From assembly GCA_964017065.1 (NCBI GenBank), contig OZ024790.1, forward strand, positions 11,791,498-11,855,497: a DNA stretch of 64,000 bases, in the 5' to 3' direction. Position numbers and translations under genes: made by a program. The notes below the pieces were generated by a model. That model was not told the DNA's origin. It searched no databases and saw nothing but the letters and a program-made list of their open reading frames with translations. Position 1 is the stretch's first letter. Every line of letters starts with the position of its first letter. Below are positions 57,279 to 64,000 of the stretch, in pieces. Source of the DNA: Haliclona indistincta. Its lineage: Eukaryota; Porifera; Demospongiae; Haplosclerida; Chalinidae.

Positions 57279-57510
57279 TTGATCAAGAGAGAAAGAGGTT
57301 GGATGGAGCTCTGTAGGGAAAGAGAGAGTGGTGGGAGGGAAGAAGAAGAGAGAGAGGGAAGAAGAGAGTGCATGGTGGGATAGAAGAGAGAGAGAGAGAG
57401 GTGGGAGAAAGAAGAGAGGTGGGAAAAAGAGGGAGGAGAGAGTGGTAGGAGAAAGAGGGAGAGAATGAGAGAGAGAGATGGAGGGAGAAATAGAGGAAGA
57501 GAGACGTGGG
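57279..57510. repeat. GA-rich purine tract
   Basis: Almost uninterrupted G/A on the plus strand (GAGAGAGG, GGGAAGAAG). Similar shorter GA tracts lie at 57034-57090 and 58440-58575, each preceded by a related GGCTACA..ATTGATC word, so the region is an old degenerate tandem repeat. Confidence 0.85.
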
Positions 57511-57701
57511 GATGAAGTAAATGAGTACAAAACACTGCATCAACACATACTGATGATGGGTATATGATGAGTATGATGATGAGTATGATGAGTAAGTACC
57601 CATCATACTCATCTACGCTAATTATTGGGCGGCTATGAGGTAACAATACACATAAATGTGTAGGAAATCGCCGGTGACCCTATGCAAAGGATAAATACCC
57701 A

Positions 57702-58391
57702 ATGTACAGGATAATTGGTAACTGCTCACATGAGCAAATCCCTAATACATTTCCACGCGGGCGTCATCATTCGGGTTATTAGCGCCTATGCAGATCTTGA
57801 CCACCAGTTAAATCGCCACCAAAGAAGAAAAATATGGCTATTTCAGGCACCCAGGAACACTTTTGCTGGATAACGTTGATAGATATGCCAGCGATCGTTT
57901 GGCAATGCGTTAAATTGTGCTGGAAGCTTCTTCGCAGCAGAATTGTCCAAGTCGCCGATTCCACAGCTTAGTATGGGACTAGAAGTATCTTAGGAAGACA
58001 GCTACCTAAGTAAAACCACGGCTAGGATAAACATGTGGCATCAGTGCGATGGATAACAACCAATGTAGTTTGAAGAGCGGTTTGCTTGGTTTTGTGGCGT
58101 GGCCTATAGGTCGTAGGTATGCTGTTTCTATGGGACTGAAACTGTCCGAGTATAATTCTGTGCTCGGTTCTACTTATACAGTTGGAATTGGAAAGCCTGG
58201 TTATTTGCACGTTCAGAAGCAGTACTATGATGAGTATAGCTATCTTAGTCTTGGCACAAACATGGCCAAGTATGCGGGTTTTGTCAAAAATTAACGACGT
58301 AACAAGAAATATCAAGTTCAGAAAAATTCAGCCCAAACACTGATTGCCCGCGCTAATGTGCTAAAATTCCCTAGTTACCAATCCTGTACAT
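57702..58391. mobile_element. Candidate non-autonomous TIR element
   Basis: About 690 bp bounded by ATGTACAGGATAATTGGTAACT and its inverse AGTTACCAATCCTGTACAT, which lacks two or three bases. Inside is an 81-codon ATG ORF (58049-58294, plus strand) with no recognised domain. Confidence 0.5.
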
Positions 58392-59156
58392 GATGGAGAT
58401 ATTTATCTATGTCCTATGACAGTCAGCTATGACTTGTGGTAGAGAGAGAAAGGTGTGTGAGGGAGGCGCATAGAAATGAGAGAGGTGAGAAAGAGCGAGG
58501 AAAGAAGAAATACAGAGAGATCATGGGGTGGAGGAAGTGGGAGGAGTGAGAGAGATCTCTAGGGAAGGAAAGAGAGGAGATATAGAATCACTGTCACACA
58601 CGCACACACTGTGATTCACTACTCCCATGTTCGGTAGTTACAGAGATCAATCTAGAGAGGAATCGAACGATAGAGAGTGAAAGAATAAACAGAGATAGGT
58701 AGAGAAAAGTGTCACACATACCTATGAAGTGAGTCTGCCACTGTCTGCTATAATAAGAGACTGCATGATGAGGCAAAGACACAACTGTCAAGAACTATAA
58801 AGCATTTAAAATGTTGCAATGCTGTACATGTGAAGTGTGGTTAAGATTCTCTATCAATTGTGCACAACAGTGTATCAGTCTGAACATAAGAAGATAAGAG
58901 AAACAAAACAAAAGATTAATCAACTCTAGCCAATTTTATGTGTATGGTCTAGTAACAGAACATAATAATTATAGTGTCATACATAATGTGTTGAACAAGG
59001 GGCGGTCGCTCCAATTGGTCCTGTACTTACATCTGCGACCGCGGTCAAGATTCGGTGATTGAAGCAATCAAGGCCAAATTTCCCCGCTCTGGTCAACAGT
59101 CAAGACACGCTAGAGCTAGCTAATTACCAAGAGATGCGTTGCTTGATGCACATACA

Positions 59157-59660
59157 CTAATTAACACACAGCTCAGTCAGTAAAGCACATACACTAATGC
59201 ACCTATCAATGTGACGCCCCACCCCCCAGTTGGGGGGATAGTCAGGGAAAGACGGGATTTTACGTGCCGAGTGAGCCCCTGGGGTGGGACATTTGATCAG
59301 CGCCGGATTTGTGACCGCCATACCAGAGAGCTATTAAGGTTGCCTTGAGATCAAATCCCCTCTCTTACCCCACCCAGCAGCCTGGGGGTTTGATCGAAAA
59401 TTTGTCCACACTAGTCGGGCATTTGAACAGACGTAATGTCAAATCCCCACCCTCCCCCAACTGGGGGGGTGGGGCGTCACATTGATAGGTGCATAACACA
59501 CAGCTCAGTCAGTAAAGCACATACACTAACACACAGCTCAGTCAGTAAAGCACATACACTAACACAGAGCTCAGTCAGTAAAGCACATACACTAACACAC
59601 AGCTCAGTCAGTAAAGCATGCACATACACTAACACACAGCTCAGTCAGTAAACCACGCGT
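59157..59660. repeat. ~34-bp minisatellite interrupted by a MITE
   Basis: Units of the form ACACACAGCTCAGTCAGTAA followed by AGCACATACACTA. One unit lies left of the MITE at 59199-59492 and about five lie right. Confidence 0.85.
59199..59492. mobile_element. MITE inserted in the minisatellite
   Basis: 294 bp with about 38-bp inverted ends (GCACCTATCAATGTGACGCC and complement) that also contain C/G runs. Comparison with intact minisatellite units shows the insertion fell at ACACTA/ACAC, consistent with a TA target. Confidence 0.85.
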
Positions 59661-59752
59661 ATATACTAAGTAAAGCCCATTATACAACATGTATATACCT
59701 CAGTGAGCACTAACAGCACACACAACAGCCTGACTGCTCTGCCTCTTGCATT

Positions 59753-60025
59753 ATATCAGTCCAGGAGATAAGCCCGAACGGCCGCCATTTTTGACAGAAA
59801 ACAATGACTTTGGCTCACACGAGTGGATTCATAGCGCTTTTCCGGTCCTATCTTGGAGCTGGGCGGACGACAACTCTAGACATCTTTCGGTCCTATTTTG
59901 GAGGTGGATGACAAACGTAACGTCTATCGAAAAAATAAGGACTCGCTTATTTTCCGGGGGCAAAATAAGGACTCTCTAATTTTTCCGGGGGCAAAAATAA
60001 GGACTCCGGGACAGAACCTATGGCG
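59753..60025. repeat. Dispersed repeat related to 27600-27905
   Basis: CGGTCCTATTTTGGAG and AAGGACTC/CCGGGGG words here recur in inverse orientation on both sides of the assembly gap at 27.7 kb. CCTATGGCGCGCC at about 60018 matches the palindromic gap edges. Confidence 0.5.
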
Positions 60026-60115
60026 CGCCGTTGGTATCAAAAATAACGTAGACGTAAGTAAGAACAATTTTGGCCCGTGGCAGCGCGGCCGTGGGCTTGT
60101 AGCTGTGTTAACTCC

Positions 60116-60679
60116 TTAACCCTTTAACCCCTTATGTCGCCTTTTGGCGACATACATACTTCAGACACCATAACTTTATCAAAAAGTGTTAAAATATCCC
60201 AAAATTAAGCCAAATTGAAGAATACAAATAACCGCCAAAAATTGACTGGTTTTGGCATTTCTATGGCTTCAGTGCAAATTTCACAACATTTTAGGGAAAA
60301 CAAAATGGCTGCCAAGAAAATTTGGACATTTTATGGCTTCAGGGTGCTCGCAAACACATTTTTGTGCATTCTCTATGATCTGGGCTACATTTTGCACTCA
60401 CCAAAACCACTGCTATTTGTGTGTACTTTTCAGCAGCCAGCCCCAAAGTACTAACTTTGAGCAAAATTTGACGAGGTCGTTGCACTTTATCGGCTTCACT
60501 TTCGAAGTGGGAGGGGCATATTGACCGACTTGAGTGTGGGCAATTGCGGCTACTCACTGGGGTAAAAGGACGCAAATTTGAGACCAGTAGCTCAAAAGAC
60601 ACGAGATATTCACGAGAGAAGTGGTCAGCATTTACGAGGTTAAAATTTCAGCTGGATAATTTAGTAATTAAAGGGTTAA
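60116..60679. mobile_element. piggyBac-type MITE (TTAA target)
   Basis: 564 bp. Each end is TTAA followed by CCCTTTAA or its inverse (60116-60127, 60668-60679). A subterminal hairpin GTCGCCTTTTGGCGAC sits near the left end. TTAA flanks with CCCTTT termini are the hallmark of piggyBac elements. No transposase. Confidence 0.8.
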
Positions 60680-60890
60680 GCATTGCAATGTACTGTTGAA
60701 ATGATGTTGAAATGCCTTCTGATGTTGTGTTTTTTGCCTTCTTGTGATCTAGATCTAAATCTAGCTCTTGGCAGGCTGCCTCCAATAGGATTTATTGCTA
60801 AAATTATATTACTTTTAAGTTACCAAGTACTTTTAATCATCACTATCATCTTGTTCTAAATTGTGTACTTATTATAATATTTATAAAAAA

Positions 60891-63142
60891 AAAATTAAGG
60901 ACTCCAAGAGATATGTGGAGGCCAGGCATAGCTATCTATTGGTTAACTCTATAATCAGTGTGTTAGTAACAGTGTGCTTTGTTTACCTGATCAATTGCAA
61001 TGTCAAAGAAAAGTTCTCCTATGCAGTTAAAAAACTCTTTTGCCTTCTTAATGTCGCCTGACCCTTCTGTGATAAATCGGTGGTGGTCTGATCTTAGAGA
61101 TTGCAAGGTACGGGCTTCACTGCGTCCTCTGGTGGACAAAGGAATCTTGATGTCATGCAGCCTTATTTACCTTGCACCACAAACAGCAGTGTCTACCTAT
61201 AATTTGAGTGTATCATTAATTATTAGAAATGTTGTTGATGTAAACATACCAGAAGCTCCAGATAGCCCATAGCAAGTAGATAGGAATTCATAGTCACCAG
61301 AAAAAAACAGATGAAGCCTGTATGTGCGTATAAGTGTATATGATGTCAAGGATTTAGTTTTGATTAAATCTACCTCCATTCCATTCCTTCTAATTCTGTA
61401 ATATGATCCTTGTATTGATCAAGGGCTGTGTGCAAGTTGTATGTGCAGTCTCCAGCTCTGTAGACATGCAGCCAAAAGTGTCGTATTTTTGATCGAGTTT
61501 GGATGGGGTACATTCATAACTTGCAACGTGAACTTGAAACTTCCATGCATGGCCCTTGTCTCCACCTAACTTCAACCAGATTTCATCAGCTGGTATGGCA
61601 CCATTGTGCCATGTGAACCCAGTTGATGACCTATGATCACAGTTACATGTATAGTTTGGTGTTGTTGTTAAAATTAATTGATGTGCTAACCGATCGCTAA
61701 CTTTCCGTATCAGGTTGGGAACAAACACAAATGGAGCCTCGCATATCCTCTCTCCTCCTCTCTCCTCCTCCATCGTTTGGAAAGTTAAAAGGAACCATTT
61801 CACAAGCCAAATTATCTCCAACTTCGGTTGAAGCTAAAGCTCTCTGCTTCCTCTCACTCACCAAGGTAATGTTGAAAGTTTTCAGCCACCTATGCACATA
61901 CAATTGACTTGTGTACTATTAAACTAGTCATATCTGTATACCTCCTCAGAGTCCTCAGCTTAGTCCATGGTATGGCTAGTGTGGTTTTTATGTCAAGTGC
62001 CTGCTCTGCTGGAATTTCTAGAGGCACAGCCTCTTGTAGTAGCCTTTGCCTCTGCTCTTTGGTTAGCATTCTGACCTCTTCCTCTAGATCTAACCCTAGA
62101 GTACTACGAGTCTCTTGAACATGCTGCAAACGCCTTTTCAGAGTTTTTCTCGTAGCATCGACTGTATCAACTTGCTTCTGTTGTACTGGTATTAGAGTGA
62201 TTGGCTGTAAATTGAGTTTATAATGAATGAATTCACACTGATTATATAATGTATTTTACCTTTCCTCTGGTAGGAAATTTTATCACGCTTCCCTCACTCT
62301 CTGTCATCAAGCGTCTAACAAGTGATGTTGCCACCTCCCTCTCAACTGGATTGGTTGGTGTTGTGCGAGGTGTGTCTAAAATGTCTTGCACTGTGATTGA
62401 TGGCTGGCACTGCTGCAAACCTCTCAAATAGACCTAGGATCACTGTGTTGGGTTTTTTAATTGAGGTACTGCTGAGATGATGGCTGTGACAGCATGCAGG
62501 GACAGTCCAGCTTCTGGCTAAACTGTAGCCACTTACAGCAACACTGAGAGCATACCAGTGATCCACACGATAGTTCAACCGGTTGACAGAGGATTTCTGT
62601 GCAGATTGGACACTCAAGAGTTTTAGCAAGATCACTAGATGTTGTGAGAGGTGAGGTGATAGCTGGTGAAGCAACTGTGTGTATGTGTCTTGTGACATCA
62701 TAGATGTTTTCTGCACTCGGCCTTCCTTTTATTGTTTTTTTTTGTTTTTTCCGCCACCTTTTTCTCGGCTGATTTTGCTCAGATGATCACAAACCTGCAC
62801 GCATGCATAAAATTTTACATGACTGTTTGCAATTACTTTTCTGGTGTTGCTTACACTGCATTGCTCTTCTTTGTGTTCTTCCCAGATAAAGATGGTAACT
62901 GAGTGGCTGTATGGCATGCCCTTGGCATCTGCACTACGCTTTCGGAGTGTTGTTGCATAGCACTGATCGCAAAACTCAGTTGGGTGAATACTGGGACTGT
63001 CATGTACCACATCTAACCCAAAGGTGAGGCTCAATGATTGCTGATGTGTGCTGCATGAATAGGTAGTTCCTTTTTTCCTACTTTTATGTAGGAGACCACT
63101 GCACACTCTACAATATCGCTCCAGATTGTGTGGATCAGCCAT
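60891..63142 (-). pseudogene. Decayed multi-exon transposase-like gene with RAG1-N-terminus-like zinc motifs
   Basis: Starts at ATG 63142. Visible exons: 63142-62855, 62794-62260, 62204-61942, 61889-61691, 61630-61374, 61317-61250, 61196 to about 60987, 60935-60891. In order: CRVCSGLL and HPTEFCDQC zinc pairs, WEEH, CSVCDH formed across the first intron, a KGRP stretch, RING-like CPICTEILCQPVELSCGSLVC, WTKLRTLRR/WLK, FTWHNGAIP..EIWLKLGGD, GDYEFL..YGLSGASG, GRHCCLWCK, and PGLHISLG. The frame breaks at several points: the A-run near 62740, the RING at about 62510, the GGA run near 61760, about 61470, and about 61165. The set resembles the N-RAG-TP-type proteins of invertebrates whose start is similar to RAG1. 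I recall this rather than having searched it. The C terminus is missing. Confidence 0.65.
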
Positions 63143-63756
63143 TCAAAGCAACCTGTGTTCAAGATTTTTGTTGTGAATTTGATGGTCCATTACTTCGTTT
63201 AAAAAAAAAACCTAGTGCTTTGATCTAATTATCAACAACAGCTAACATGCATACCTTATAAGAAAAACAAGTAGAGGTATGCTCAAGCAAGTCGAGGGCG
63301 GTCCTGTGGTTTGATCTGTACAGAAACTTATCAAGCGTGAAGAGTTTGAATTTTTGCAGCAGCTGCATGCGCAATAGCTGCACAGCTGCATAATGTGCGT
63401 GTATGAATGCGCAGTACAAGTATTCTTAACCACATTGGATGAGACAATCGGTTGAATCGTGAATACTGTTGATAGGTAACCAGGATATGGTCTTACTACA
63501 CTTAGCAACCACCCTTAAGGTGGCGGTATACCGCTTTTTATGAATATTAATGAGCGACTTTCTTTTTATCTGCAGCTCGTGATAGAGCAACGCTAGCAGC
63601 GTGAAACTCGCTCTGATGCATCAATGAGTGTGTCTCAATGTATAATGCAGCTTGAAACGTTGCACAAAATTCTACACCAAGGAATTATTTAGGAATAATT
63701 GACATCGTACGGATGCGCATTTTTCTAGCCAAAAATCTCTCCTGGTTAACCGTGCA
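63143..63756. other. Intergenic, nothing recognised
   Basis: No open frame with an ATG and recognisable motif. It may include the promoter side of the decayed gene. Confidence 0.5.
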
Positions 63757-64000
63757 GCAAAGGTTACCAGCTGAAATTCGACTCTTATAAACCATTTCTA
63801 GGTGCTGAAGAAGAGTTTTCTGCATTTACTTTTTCTGATTTTAAGAAAAACACTTCTACATTCTAAATCATGGCTGATTTTGCAGAGACGTCCATGTTTG
63901 TCGATGCATAGAACAGTTACGTTCAGCGTGGGTCAACAAAACTCTTCGTCAGCACCTAGAAATGATTTATAAGAGTCGAATTTCAGCTGGTAACCTTTGC
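63757..64000. mobile_element. Fold-back element cut by the window edge
   Basis: 63-bp arms: 63757-63820 (GCAAAGGTTACCAGCTGAAA...) and its inverse at 63938-64000. The arms may extend beyond the window because TGCACGGTTAACC precedes the left arm. Confidence 0.85.

Overview
The window is animal DNA, most likely from a demosponge (Amphimedon-like). The genes have many small exons separated by 45-150 bp GT-AG introns. One is a metazoan ABCD3 (PMP70) gene. It is flanked by Ig/FN3 cell-surface receptors, and the intergenic DNA is packed with MITEs, minisatellites and transposons. I assign the organism from gene style and memory of sponge genomes, not from a search.

Layout. 110-2420 (minus) is the 5' part of an Ig/FN3 receptor that runs off the left edge. 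Head to head with it, 353 bp away, 2774-18608 (plus) is a complete 25-exon ABCD3 gene. My joined exons total 1980 nt (659 codons plus stop), the same length as human PMP70. Its introns hold MITEs, microsatellites, a 73-bp x 13 minisatellite and a small antisense ORF family. 18908-24700 (plus) is a complete paralogous receptor: signal peptide, five Ig-like domains, FN3, a Cys-containing membrane-proximal domain, one TM segment and a tyrosine-containing tail with an ITIM-like motif. 25325-27574 (minus) carries two intronless METTL27-like methyltransferases in tandem.

From about 27.9 to 36.2 kb lies an ~8.3 kb DNA transposon with degenerate inverted arms. It carries a gypsy-like DDE integrase fused to a CXC domain (KRBA2/Ginger type) and two Ulp1-like protease regions, with at least one frameshift and one nonsense codon. 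A fold-back element is nested inside it.

From 37.9 to 53.9 kb lies a tandem array of one very young Ty3/gypsy LTR retrotransposon: a truncated pol, a gag-protease fragment and two full gag-pol copies sharing 193-bp LTRs. Each full copy has a tRNA-Leu-type primer site and a textbook -1 frameshift signal. The same 1329-bp minisatellite-rich flank stands on both sides of the array. The left copy looks like the empty insertion site, which suggests a heterozygous insertion concatenated during assembly.

The last 9 kb hold several MITEs (TA- and TTAA-flanked), microsatellites, and a decayed multi-exon transposase-like gene on the minus strand (60891-63142). The gene has RAG1-N-terminus-like zinc motifs, a RING finger and GDY/HCC motifs, broken by several frameshifts. 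The window ends inside another fold-back element.
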